64,000 bases of DNA from Amycolatopsis sp. NBRC 101858. Its GTDB lineage: Bacteria; Actinomycetota; Actinomycetes; Mycobacteriales; Pseudonocardiaceae. Shown here one piece after another: positions 16,012-23,513 of this stretch. Position numbers and translations under genes: made by a program. Position 1 is the stretch's first letter. Every line of letters begins with the position of its first letter. The stretch spans positions 453,391 through 517,390 of the forward strand of contig NZ_BSTD01000005.1 of NCBI RefSeq assembly GCF_030269325.1, read 5' to 3'. Below the pieces are notes generated by a model. It did not search any database. It saw nothing but the letters and a program-made list of their open reading frames with translations, and had not been told where the DNA came from.

Positions 16012-16881
16012 CCGGGTGACCACGGCCTTCGCCAGGCCGTGGAACACCGGGTGGGTCTTCCACTCGACGTCGCCGACTTCGCTGCCACCGTCGAGGAGCT
16101 TCGCCAACGCGCCGAGGGCGACCTCGCCCTCGGCCAGCGCGACTCCCGAACCCGGGCACGCGTGGCGTCCCAGGCCGAACGGGAGACCGTCGGTCAGGGG
16201 CACCGCCACCGGGCCGTCCGGGCCGAAGCGCAGGACGTACCGGGCCGGGCAGATCGATGTCACCAGCTCGCGGACGTTCCTCGCCGTCGGAGCGGAAGCC
16301 AGCTCCAGCCCGGCGCAGGCCAGGAAGTTCAGTGAGTTCTCGTAGGCGGCGTGCGCCAGCACCACCGGGTTCAGCATCAGCTCGTCCTCGTCGAGCCGGC
16401 CGGCCGCGTGGGCCTCCCGCAACGCCGTCAGGCCACCCGGCCCGGCCGGTGACCGGCTCAGCTGCACCGCGAGCCGGAACGCCGACGCCTGCCCGGCCCG
16501 GTCGGCGCCGCCGAAGACGTCGAGGTTCGCCGTCGTCTTCTCCAAGTGGTCCAGGAAGACGTCGTCGAGGGGCACGCCCAGCACCGCCGACGTCACCGCG
16601 CCCGCCACCGGCCGCGCGAAGTCGCGCACGAGGTCGAACGACGTCCCCAGCCCGGCCACCACGGCTTCGATCGCCGCGATCACCGAGCCGGGCAGCGGCT
16701 CCAGCCCCGCGATGATCTCCCGCAGCACCCCGCGCACCCGCGTGTGACCCTCGCCGTCACGCAGCAGCACGCTCGGGGAGCCGCCGCCGGGATCGGACGT
16801 CAAGTCGGGGGAGCGCAGGGCGTGCACGCACGCTTCGCGGCCGGAGACCAGGCCGATCCCGTGCCGCTCGAACTCGTCCAT
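15997..16881 (-). CDS. Reduced cytochrome P450-like protein lacking the K-helix region
   Basis: 294 residues, about 100 fewer than a normal P450. The heme-thiolate loop is intact: FGLGRHACPG with Cys242. HTRVR (46-50) matches the C-helix heme-propionate motif, and AHAAYENSLNFL (177-188) stands where the I-helix would be, without the usual acid-Thr pair. Only ~45 residues separate the I-helix from the heme loop; the ExxR motif (E205 LVT instead), K'-helix and meander are missing. The N-terminus is also short. It is divergent, 30 bp away, from an acyl-AMP ligase and carrier protein, so its substrate may be a carrier-bound acyl chain. ATG 16881 was chosen because upstream frame is only ligase shadow. 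It may bind heme without normal monooxygenase chemistry. Confidence 0.7.
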   Translation of the reverse strand: MDEFERHGIGLVSGREACVHALRSPDLTSDPGGGSPSVLLRDGEGHTRVRGVLREIIAGLEPLPGSVIAAIEAVVAGLGTSFDLVRDFARPVAGAVTSAVLGVPLDDVFLDHLEKTTANLDVFGGADRAGQASAFRLAVQLSRSPAGPGGLTALREAHAAGRLDEDELMLNPVVLAHAAYENSLNFLACAGLELASAPTARNVRELVTSICPARYVLRFGPDGPVAVPLTDGLPFGLGRHACPGSGVALAEGEVALGALAKLLDGGSEVGDVEWKTHPVFHGLAKAVVTRSGNR

Positions 16882-16911
16882 CGCCTGCCCACGGTAGGGC
16901 AGGATGAGGCG

Positions 16912-18450
16912 GTGCCGCCCGCAGACGTCCCGGAAGAGGTCCTGACCACCCCGTTCACGGACTACCTGCTCCGCAACGCCGTCGAAGACCGCCCCGCGTT
17001 CACGTGCCGCACCTTTCCGGGGCCCGCCGACCACACCCTGAGCTGGCCGCAGGTGCTCGACCGCGTCCGCGGCGTCGCGCGGGAGCTGCGGCTGCGCACG
17101 CGGCCGGGTGACCGGGTGGCGATCGTCGCCCGCCAGGACCTCGGGTACGTCGTCGCGTTCCTCGGCACGCTCTACGCGGGCCGCGTCGCGGTGCCGCTGT
17201 CCGTGCCGACAGGCCGGACCGGGCGCGCGCGGATCGAGTCGGCCTTCGCGGACGCCACCCCGGCGGCCTGCCTGGCCTCGGGGGACCTCCGGGAGAAGGT
17301 CCCGGCACCGCCGGAGGTCGTGCTCGCGATCGAGGACATCGAGCCCGACGACGCCGAGCGGCCCGCCGAGGTGGCGATGAGCGACCCGGCGTACCTGCAG
17401 TACACGTCGGGTTCGACGCGCCGCCCGGCCGGCGCGGTGATCTCGCACCGGGCGCTCGTGGCCGCCTGCTGGCAGACCACCGAGTGCTACCACGCCGACG
17501 CGTCGACCAACCTCGCCGGCTGGGTGCCGTTCTTCCACGACATGGGGCTCGTGCTGCTCGTCGGCACGCCGGTCTTCCTCGGCGCGCACTCGGTGTTCTT
17601 CACGCCGATGGAGTTCGTGCGCGACCCGCTGCGCTGGATCCGGCTGCTCGCCGAGCACCCCGGCGCGATCACCGCCGCGCCGAACTTCGCCTTCGACCTG
17701 GCCGCGGAGGCGGCGGGGGAGCTGGCGGACGTCGACCTCTCGCACGTCAACTCCGTGCTCAACGGCAGCGAACCGATCCGCGCGGCCACCATCGAGGGGT
17801 TCGCTCGCGCCTTCGCGCCGTTCGGGCTGCCGCGCACCGCCATCAAGCCGTGCTACGGCCTGGCCGAGGCGACGGTTTTCGTGGCCAGCGCGGGCGACGA
17901 GGGCCCGACGGTCACGACGTTCGACGGGCGTGAGCTGGTCTCGGTGGGCCGGCCGTACGGTCAGCGAATCCGGATTGTCGACAAAGAGATCCGGGTGTCC
18001 GGCCCCAACGTCGCGGACGGTTATTGGGGGCAGGAAGGCGCCTTCGCCGAGGACGGCTGGCTTCGCACGGGCGACCTCGGCTTCGTCCGCGACGGCCTGC
18101 TGTACGTCACCGGCCGGCTTAAGGACCTGATCATCGTCGACGGCCGCAACCACCACCCGCAGGACATCGAGGCCACGGTCGAAGCCGCGCACCCGAACGT
18201 CCGGGCCGGGCGCGTCGCCGCGTTCGCGGTGCGGGACGGCGGTGGCGAGGGGGTGGCGGTCGTCGTCGGCTGCACCGGCCACGACGGCGTCGAGCCGGCT
18301 GTGCGGCGGGCGGTGTCGGCGGGTCACGACCTGCCGCTGAGAGCCGTCTGGCTGGTCCCGCCGGGCGCGGTGCCGAGGACGTCGAGCGGCAAGGTGTCCC
18401 GCGCCGCGGCCCGCGACCGCTGGTGGGGCGAGAATGGGCGCCATGACTGA
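16912..18450 (+). CDS. Fatty acyl-AMP ligase (FAAL-type adenylating enzyme)
   Basis: 512 residues from GTG 16912 (AGGATGAGG upstream). ANL-superfamily motifs in order: YTSGSTRRPAGAVISH (164-179), YGLAEATVF, RTGDLGF and the C-terminal RLKDLIIVDGRNHHPQDIE. The P-loop has Arg-Pro-Ala in place of Gly-x-Pro-Lys-Gly, as in FadD32-like ligases that pass acyl-adenylates to a carrier protein rather than to CoA. The carrier gene overlaps its end. Likely activates a fatty or other carboxylic acid for loading onto that carrier; the substrate cannot be read from sequence. Confidence 0.88.
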   Translation: MPPADVPEEVLTTPFTDYLLRNAVEDRPAFTCRTFPGPADHTLSWPQVLDRVRGVARELRLRTRPGDRVAIVARQDLGYVVAFLGTLYAGRVAVPLSVPTGRTGRARIESAFADATPAACLASGDLREKVPAPPEVVLAIEDIEPDDAERPAEVAMSDPAYLQYTSGSTRRPAGAVISHRALVAACWQTTECYHADASTNLAGWVPFFHDMGLVLLVGTPVFLGAHSVFFTPMEFVRDPLRWIRLLAEHPGAITAAPNFAFDLAAEAAGELADVDLSHVNSVLNGSEPIRAATIEGFARAFAPFGLPRTAIKPCYGLAEATVFVASAGDEGPTVTTFDGRELVSVGRPYGQRIRIVDKEIRVSGPNVADGYWGQEGAFAEDGWLRTGDLGFVRDGLLYVTGRLKDLIIVDGRNHHPQDIEATVEAAHPNVRAGRVAAFAVRDGGGEGVAVVVGCTGHDGVEPAVRRAVSAGHDLPLRAVWLVPPGAVPRTSSGKVSRAAARDRWWGENGRHD

Positions 18451-18706
18451 CCCGGCCGCCGCCCACGCCGACGAGATCCGGACGATCGTCTGCCGAGCCT
18501 TGGAACTGCCCCTGGAGCGGCTGACCGACACGACCCCGTTCGACGACATCGGCATGACGTCCCGCCAGCGCATCCAGCTGCTCGCCCGGGTCGAGGTGCA
18601 CTACGGCGTGTCCGTGGACCTGGACGAGCTCGACCGCCTGGTGGACGTCCGCGGGGTGGCCGAAGTCATTTCCGAAGCACTCGCCGCGCAGCACCCGACC
18701 GGGTGA
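18434..18706 (+). CDS. Acyl/peptidyl carrier protein
   Basis: 90 residues if started at ATG 18434; an ATG at 18443 (MTDPAAA) is an equally possible start. Four-helix PP-binding fold with the phosphopantetheine Ser at 43 in DDIGMTSRQR, where family members usually show a DSL-type triplet. It overlaps the FAAL gene by 17 bp, indicating coupled expression and direct loading by that ligase. The stop codon lies inside the first copy of a 41-bp direct repeat. Confidence 0.85.
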   Translation: MGAMTDPAAAHADEIRTIVCRALELPLERLTDTTPFDDIGMTSRQRIQLLARVEVHYGVSVDLDELDRLVDVRGVAEVISEALAAQHPTG

Positions 18707-18918
18707 GTGCAGTTGGCCAAAGCCCAGGTCGGCGGACAACGAGTCCCGACCCGCTCGCCCGCTCCCGAAATCCGGACGTCGTCAATGACTCACCCGGGAT
18801 CCGAGAGGTCTTCCTGACTCATTCGCGACACCGGGTCCGGCCGGGCGCGCAGGCCGATCGGCTTCGCCGGAGCCTCGACCCGACCGGGTGAGTGCAGTTG
18901 GCCAAAGCCCAGGTCGGC
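18693..18918. repeat. Perfect 41-bp direct repeat flanking a 144-bp segment
   Basis: 18693-18733 and 18878-18918 are identical over all 41 bases (both start ACCCGACCGGGTGAG and end CCCAGGTCGGC). The core CCGGGTGAGT also appears inverted in the middle (near 18787-18796), and ACTCATTCG near 18817 is a decayed relative. Copy 1 overlaps the carrier-protein stop; copy 2 ends in the promoter region of the next operon. No gene is supported in the 328 bp between 18706 and 19035. It looks like a modular intergenic repeat element. Confidence 0.85.
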
Positions 18919-18988
18919 CGCCCGGCCGAACGCTAGACTCTGTGTGCATCTGCGACGGCACCGAACGACGTCCGGGTGCGTCACAGTC

Positions 18989-19017
18989 TTGACACCCGGA
19001 ACAGGGGCTGTGGATCG
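18989..19017 (+). promoter_or_regulatory. Possible promoter of the 19035-22358 operon
   Basis: A perfect TTGACA -35 box at 18989-18994 lies 41 bp before the start codon, but the hexamer at the right distance (around 19012-19017) is a poor -10. TAGACT at 18934-18939 is another possible -10 without a good -35. Confidence 0.3.
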
Positions 19018-19034
19018 AAGGGGGAAAGCCGACC

Positions 19035-19346
19035 ATGCCAGACGGTTACGAAGCGAGTTCCGAGGCGATGACGCGGGCGCAGATCCGCCTCAACGACGTC
19101 GCGGACGACCCGGCCGCCGAGGCCAAGAAGGTCGCGCCCACCGAAATCGCGCAGGCGGACTTCGGCCGTGTCCACGGTGATGGTTATGCCAAGTACAAAT
19201 CCGGGATCGACGAGATCGGCGCGGGCATGACCGGGCTGTCGAACGCGCTGATGAACCTCGGCAGCGGCATCGGGACGGCCGGCTCGAAGTACTCCGCGCA
19301 GGAATCGAACGCCGGTGCGCAGGCGAACGCGGCGGGGAGCAAGTAA
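19035..19346 (+). CDS. EspC-like (DUF2580-type) type VII secretion target
   Basis: 103 residues, all helical, no signal peptide. There is no Trp-x-Gly; instead the turn region is ADFGRVHGDGYAKYK, as in EspC/DUF2580 proteins. The C-terminus holds a YxxxE signal (Tyr86-Glu90) followed by a disordered Ala/Ser tail. Probably co-exported with the protein encoded next, whose start overlaps its stop by one base (TAATG). GAAGGGGGAAA precedes the ATG. Confidence 0.75.
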   Translation: MPDGYEASSEAMTRAQIRLNDVADDPAAEAKKVAPTEIAQADFGRVHGDGYAKYKSGIDEIGAGMTGLSNALMNLGSGIGTAGSKYSAQESNAGAQANAAGSK

Positions 19347-21868
19347 TGGCCGACTGGGCGGAAGTCAAGAAGATCCTCGATGACCCGAACGTCTCCATGG
19401 AGACGAAGACGGAGCTCATGGAGGAGTACGACCGCAACACCTTCAACTTCAACGAAGAAGAAGAGAAGTACGCCAAGGAGTACATCGAGAACTACTCCGA
19501 CGACGGCGGCGACTACCGGGTCTTCGAAAACGACGACACCGACGAAATCGTCGCGCGGGCGAAGCAGGAGTCTCAGGCCAAGGGCAAGGAACAGCAGGCC
19601 CAGACCGACCGCAAGAACACCGCGAAGAAGAACCTCGACGGAATCGCGACGCCCACCCTGGGGGCCGGCGCGAAGACCTCCGACGAGATGCTCGACCAGG
19701 GCAACGTCACGGTCGACTTCCTGGTGCAGTGGACCGACGAGATCTGGAACAAGATCAAGGGCGGGTCCGGCCACATCGACTCGCAGAAGGACCTCAAGGA
19801 CAAGTTCCACGAGAACCGCGGCATCCAGTTCCAGAAGTTCCTCACCGAGGCCGACGACCTCGCCAAGGCGCACAAGGTCGTCGAAGACTCGCTGGGCAAG
19901 AGCGACACCGAGCTCCAGACCCTCTTCGGGGAGTGGAAGGGCAAGGGCGCGAACGCGGCGGAGATCAAGTACGACGAGACGATCAAGCCGCACGCCAAGG
20001 AGCTCTCGCAGCAGATCGACGGCGCCGCGAAGCTGATCCCGCAGACCGTGACGCACGTCTACGACGCCGTCAAGAAGAAGGTCGACGAGGTCCTGCAGCT
20101 GCACCGCACGACGGTCGCCCAGGCCGACATCAACATGGCGCGAGACGTCCTCAAGATCGCGAACGGCGAGACCGACGAGTTCGACGACTTCATGAAGGTC
20201 GCCGGCTGGGTCGACGCGGTCAACGCGAAGAACGGCAACCAGACGAACCTCGCCGAGCGGCTGCAGAACGACGACTGCGGCTTCAACGACGAGAACAAGG
20301 AGTACGGCCGCAACGTCTGCCGCTACTGGCGTGACGGCGCGTTCGCGACCGAGTACCAGGGCCTGATCAACGCCTTCAACGGCTCCTGCAAGTCCGCCAA
20401 GGACACGATCGACCAGCAGTTCGGCGCGCTCGAGCGGTTCATGGACGGCTACCGCAACCAGCTCACCGAGGCCAAGGGCACCGGGGACACCGGTGGCGGT
20501 GGCGACACCCACAACGGCAACGGCGGCGACACGGGCGGCGGCTCGAACGGCGGCGGCGGATCCACCGGCGGGGGCGGCAGCACCGGTGGTGGCGGGAGCA
20601 CGGGCGGGGGCGGCGCCACGACGCCGTCGGCGGCCGAGCCGCCCGCGACCGGGGACCCGGCGAAGCCCGAGGACGGCAAGAACCCGATCACCGGCAAGCC
20701 CCTCGAGATGGACCCGGACACCGGCAAGCCGTACCCGATCGACCCGACGACCGGTGAGGCCATCAAGGACACCGACGACACCGACACGGTCTCGGTCAAG
20801 AAGGGCGACAACACGATCGAGATGTCCGAGCCCGACAAGGAGGGCAAGCAGGACATCTCCGTGGACGACGGCCACGGCCACAAGAAGGACTACCACCTCG
20901 ACTGGGGTGACGACGACAAGGCCGAAGCGGGCAAGGACGGCAAGGACGGCGCCAAGGACGGCGACGGCAGCTTCGGCCCGCAGGGTTCGCAGCAGGGGGC
21001 CGTCAAGGACGGGCAGCCTTCGGCCGACGGCAGCTACAAGCCGGGTCCCGACGGCAAGATCCACATCAAGGACGGCAACCTCGAGATCACGGCCGAGCGG
21101 CCGGAGGGGCCGGACGGCCCGACGATCGTGACCGTCGACGACGGCAAGGGCGAGCCGACGACGTACACGCTCGACGAGAAGGACGACCCCAAGGCGAGCG
21201 ACCTCAAGACCGACCCCGCGTCGACCGACGGCAGCAGCTCCGCGGTCCAGCACGACAAGGACGCCGAGTCGCCGCTGACGAAGGACCCCGCGCCGGCCAA
21301 CCCGGACCCGGGCCTCACGCAGGGCGCGGCGGCTTCGGGCGGCTTCACCACCCCGGGCGGCCAGGACTTCTCCGGCGACTTCGGCGGCAGCGTCGGTGCC
21401 GAGCCCGCGATGGCCACGGCCGACGCGGGCGTCGGCGGCGGTGACTCCGGCGTGGCCGGCGGTGGTGGCGGCGACGCGACGACCACGGCTGGCGCGAGCG
21501 ACTTCGGGTCCGCCGTCACGGGCGGCGGGTCGGCGGACTTCGCCGGCGCCGTGTCGCTGGACCCCGGTGCGCAGACGGGCAGCGACGCGTCGATGCCGAT
21601 GTCCGACGGCAGCGGGCTCGGCGCGACCCCGGTCGACCCGGGCATGCACCAGGCCGCCGCGAGCTCGTCCGGCGGGATGAGCGGCATGGGGGGCATGGGC
21701 ATGATGGGCGGCATGGGCGGCGCGCCGGGTGGTGGTGGCGGTGACCAGCAGCGCGGGCCCAGCCAGTACCGCATCGAGGGCGGCGTCTTCGAAACGAGCG
21801 GTGCCAAGGGCCGGATCAGCGGCTCGCTGGACGACGAGGGTGACCGTTCGATCCGGTACGACCGGTGA
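19346..21868 (+). CDS. Large modular probable type VII secretion substrate
   Basis: 840 residues. Residues ~1-370 are helical and charged and include a WXG-like turn (Trp197-Lys-Gly199). Residues 382-431 are a Gly/Ser/Thr linker with repeated GGGGST units. Residues ~432-640 are Asp/Lys/Gly rich with repeated DPDTGKP/DPTTGE-type units and beta-like segments. Residues ~640-815 are Gly/Ala/Ser/Met rich. It closes with a short domain ending DEGDRSIRYDR. No signal peptide. The EspC-like gene in front and coupling by overlap suggest export by an ESX machine. No toxin or enzyme motif is recognisable; the Asp-rich part could bind cations. Function unknown. Confidence 0.7.
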   Translation: MADWAEVKKILDDPNVSMETKTELMEEYDRNTFNFNEEEEKYAKEYIENYSDDGGDYRVFENDDTDEIVARAKQESQAKGKEQQAQTDRKNTAKKNLDGIATPTLGAGAKTSDEMLDQGNVTVDFLVQWTDEIWNKIKGGSGHIDSQKDLKDKFHENRGIQFQKFLTEADDLAKAHKVVEDSLGKSDTELQTLFGEWKGKGANAAEIKYDETIKPHAKELSQQIDGAAKLIPQTVTHVYDAVKKKVDEVLQLHRTTVAQADINMARDVLKIANGETDEFDDFMKVAGWVDAVNAKNGNQTNLAERLQNDDCGFNDENKEYGRNVCRYWRDGAFATEYQGLINAFNGSCKSAKDTIDQQFGALERFMDGYRNQLTEAKGTGDTGGGGDTHNGNGGDTGGGSNGGGGSTGGGGSTGGGGSTGGGGATTPSAAEPPATGDPAKPEDGKNPITGKPLEMDPDTGKPYPIDPTTGEAIKDTDDTDTVSVKKGDNTIEMSEPDKEGKQDISVDDGHGHKKDYHLDWGDDDKAEAGKDGKDGAKDGDGSFGPQGSQQGAVKDGQPSADGSYKPGPDGKIHIKDGNLEITAERPEGPDGPTIVTVDDGKGEPTTYTLDEKDDPKASDLKTDPASTDGSSSAVQHDKDAESPLTKDPAPANPDPGLTQGAAASGGFTTPGGQDFSGDFGGSVGAEPAMATADAGVGGGDSGVAGGGGGDATTTAGASDFGSAVTGGGSADFAGAVSLDPGAQTGSDASMPMSDGSGLGATPVDPGMHQAAASSSGGMSGMGGMGMMGGMGGAPGGGGGDQQRGPSQYRIEGGVFETSGAKGRISGSLDDEGDRSIRYDR

Positions 21869-21887
21869 CCAGGGCTGAGGAGGGCCG

Positions 21888-22358
21888 ATGACCAGCGCCG
21901 AAGACCGGTATCGCGCGGCGATCTCGACGATGGACGCCGCGGCGCGGGAGCAGGACGAGCAGCGGGGGCTGCGCGAACGCCGGGTCGCGGAGGCCGAGAC
22001 GCAGGCCCGCGAAGGGCTGAAGAACGAGCTCGCCGCGGCGCAGAAGTACGCCGAGCACATGGACGAGCTCAACAAGCGCAAGCAGAGCGCGGGCGGCTGG
22101 GCGACGGAGAAGACGCTGGCCGACAAGGGCCGCGAGTCGCTGATGGAGTTCGGCGTCGAGGACGAAGAGGCGGACACGGGCCGCACGCCGTACCCGACGC
22201 CGAGCTACGGGACGCCGGTGCCTGCGGCTGCGGTGGCGCCTCCGCCGGAACCCCCGGCGCCTCCCGCGCCCGCCGCGCCGGAGCCGCCGAAGCGGGGACG
22301 GCACGCGCGTCAGGTGGAGGACGAGGACGACTTCTCCAGCACGAGCTGGCTGGTCTGA
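21888..22358 (+). CDS. Helical Pro-rich hypothetical protein of the secretion-substrate operon
   Basis: 156 residues with GAGGAGGG before the ATG. Residues 1-85 are a highly charged coiled-coil-like helix (AAREQDEQRGLRERRVAEAE); residues ~95-140 are Pro/Ala rich; the tail is EDEDDFSSTSWLV. The tail resembles that of the 10201 protein. Last gene of the 19035-22358 operon and followed by a terminator; possibly a cytosolic chaperone or adaptor for the two upstream products. Not a recognised family. Confidence 0.65.
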   Translation: MTSAEDRYRAAISTMDAAAREQDEQRGLRERRVAEAETQAREGLKNELAAAQKYAEHMDELNKRKQSAGGWATEKTLADKGRESLMEFGVEDEEADTGRTPYPTPSYGTPVPAAAVAPPPEPPAPPAPAAPEPPKRGRHARQVEDEDDFSSTSWLV

Positions 22359-22368
22359 GGTTCTTCGG

Positions 22369-22394
22369 AAGGGCCCGGCTTCGGCCGGGCCCTT
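22369..22394. terminator. Bidirectional terminator with UUCG tetraloop
   Basis: Perfect 11-bp stem (22369-22379/22384-22394) closed by TTCG, with AA before and TT after, in the 41-bp gap between convergent genes. Confidence 0.9.
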
Positions 22395-22399
22395 TCGCG

Positions 22400-23224
22400 T
22401 CAGTGCGCGGGTTCTTCTTCGCGCTCGATGGGGGCGCGCTTGACGTCGGCTTCCAGCAGGGGCCGGTACTTGTCGGTGCCGGTCAGGTGCGTCAGGAAGA
22501 AGGCCGTGAAGAGGGCGCGCGTGAGCTGCTGCGTCTTGCGGTGCGGCTTGCCGTGCATGATCAGCTGCGACCAGTGCCGGCCCTCGGTGACGCCCAGGTG
22601 GGTCGACTTGCCGAGGGTGCGCAGCTGGACGTCTTCGCCGCCCCAGGCGTTCGTGATGGCCTCGGCGTGCCCGACCTTCGGGGCGACGAGGTCCTCTTCG
22701 GCGGCGAGGTGCAGGCCGGGCACGGTGATGGCCTTCGCGGACTCGGTGGCGGGCGGCAGCGTCTGGGCGGCGGTGATCGTCGCGACGGCCTTGATCCGCG
22801 GGTGCTCGCCCTGCGCGTCCTGAGCCGCGGCGAGGACGGCGGAGCCACCGCCGGTCGAGTGCCCGGCGAGGCCGAGCTTGGCCGGGTCGACGCTGATGCC
22901 GTCGGGTCCGAGTCGCACGGTGGTGACGACGTCGAGGGTGGTCAGCAGGTCCGCGGCGAGCAGCCGGTGCGACGGGAGCGGACCCCGCTGGGTCGCGGGC
23001 GCGGCGGCGACGATGCCCCAGCTGGCGAGGTGGTGCAGCAGCTGCCGGTACCGATCGGGCGGCTGCAGCCACCCGTGCCCGAAGGCAACGGCCGGCAGCC
23101 CGAGCCCGGCGCGCGGCGTGAACACCACGCCGGGCAGCCCGACCAGGGCGAGGTTGCCGCGAAGGACCTCGTGCGGACCCGGGTGCGTCAGCTCCGCGAG
23201 CAGCTGCTTGGGCTTGCTGGCCAT
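22400..23224 (-). CDS. Alpha/beta hydrolase, dienelactone hydrolase/PETase-like fold
   Basis: 274 residues with no evident signal peptide. The nucleophile elbow GHSTGGGSA is preceded by a FGHGWLQPP oxyanion segment; a downstream Asp (AAEEDLVAP) and His (KSTHLGV) complete a plausible triad. The arrangement resembles the chlorophyllase/cutinase-like single-domain hydrolases. Substrate unknown. ATG 23224 fits the domain start; the binding site is weak. Ends at a terminator shared with the secretion-substrate operon. Confidence 0.8.
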   Translation of the reverse strand: MASKPKQLLAELTHPGPHEVLRGNLALVGLPGVVFTPRAGLGLPAVAFGHGWLQPPDRYRQLLHHLASWGIVAAAPATQRGPLPSHRLLAADLLTTLDVVTTVRLGPDGISVDPAKLGLAGHSTGGGSAVLAAAQDAQGEHPRIKAVATITAAQTLPPATESAKAITVPGLHLAAEEDLVAPKVGHAEAITNAWGGEDVQLRTLGKSTHLGVTEGRHWSQLIMHGKPHRKTQQLTRALFTAFFLTHLTGTDKYRPLLEADVKRAPIEREEEPAH

Positions 23225-23302
23225 GGCCGGAACCCTACTGTGCGAGCGCCACGGCGGCTCGCCCGCCGCACCGGTTCGCTCCCCGGGCAAGCCGTTCCCA
23301 GC

Positions 23303-23365
23303 GTGCCTGGACGGTCGGCTCGCGTACCCAGACAGTCGGCTCGCGTGCCTGGACGGTCGGCTCGT
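23303..23365. repeat. Three tandem 21-bp repeats upstream of glmS
   Basis: Units 23303-23323, 23324-23344 and 23345-23365. Units 1 and 3 differ only in the last base; unit 2 differs at four positions (GTACCCAGACAG). All share GTCGGCTCG. They lie in the 289-bp gap between the divergent hydrolase and glmS genes, about 150 bp before the glmS start. The rest of that gap shows no gene or clear promoter. Confidence 0.75.
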
Positions 23366-23513
23366 GTCCGGCGCCGGACGCGGACCCGCGAGGTCACCCA
23401 CGGGTGCACCAAAGTCGCATTGGTCCGGACCATCTCGCCCCGGGAAAGTGCAGGTCGCGGCCCCTTTCCGGACCCCGTCAACCCGCTGAATATCCCTCGT
23501 TAGGCTGGTGCGC

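Noticed and set aside
16882..18573. Upstream in-frame extension of the P450-like gene on the minus strand
   Set aside because: It runs opposite the acyl-AMP ligase, whose motifs are clear; the extension is shadow sequence without P450 features.
18703..18891. Small frame between the carrier gene and the secretion operon
   Set aside because: It is made of the 41-bp repeat and its flanks; no binding site and no family.
18693..18918. Insertion sequence or att-site pair
   Set aside because: There is no transposase or integrase and the 144 bp between the repeats cannot encode one; kept as a repeat element only.
23303..23365. CRISPR array
   Set aside because: The 21-bp units are contiguous with no spacers and no cas genes are present.
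23188..23481. 97-codon frame over the 21-bp repeats
   Set aside because: Apparent heptapeptide repeat only reflects the DNA repeat; no binding site, no family, and it runs through the hydrolase start.
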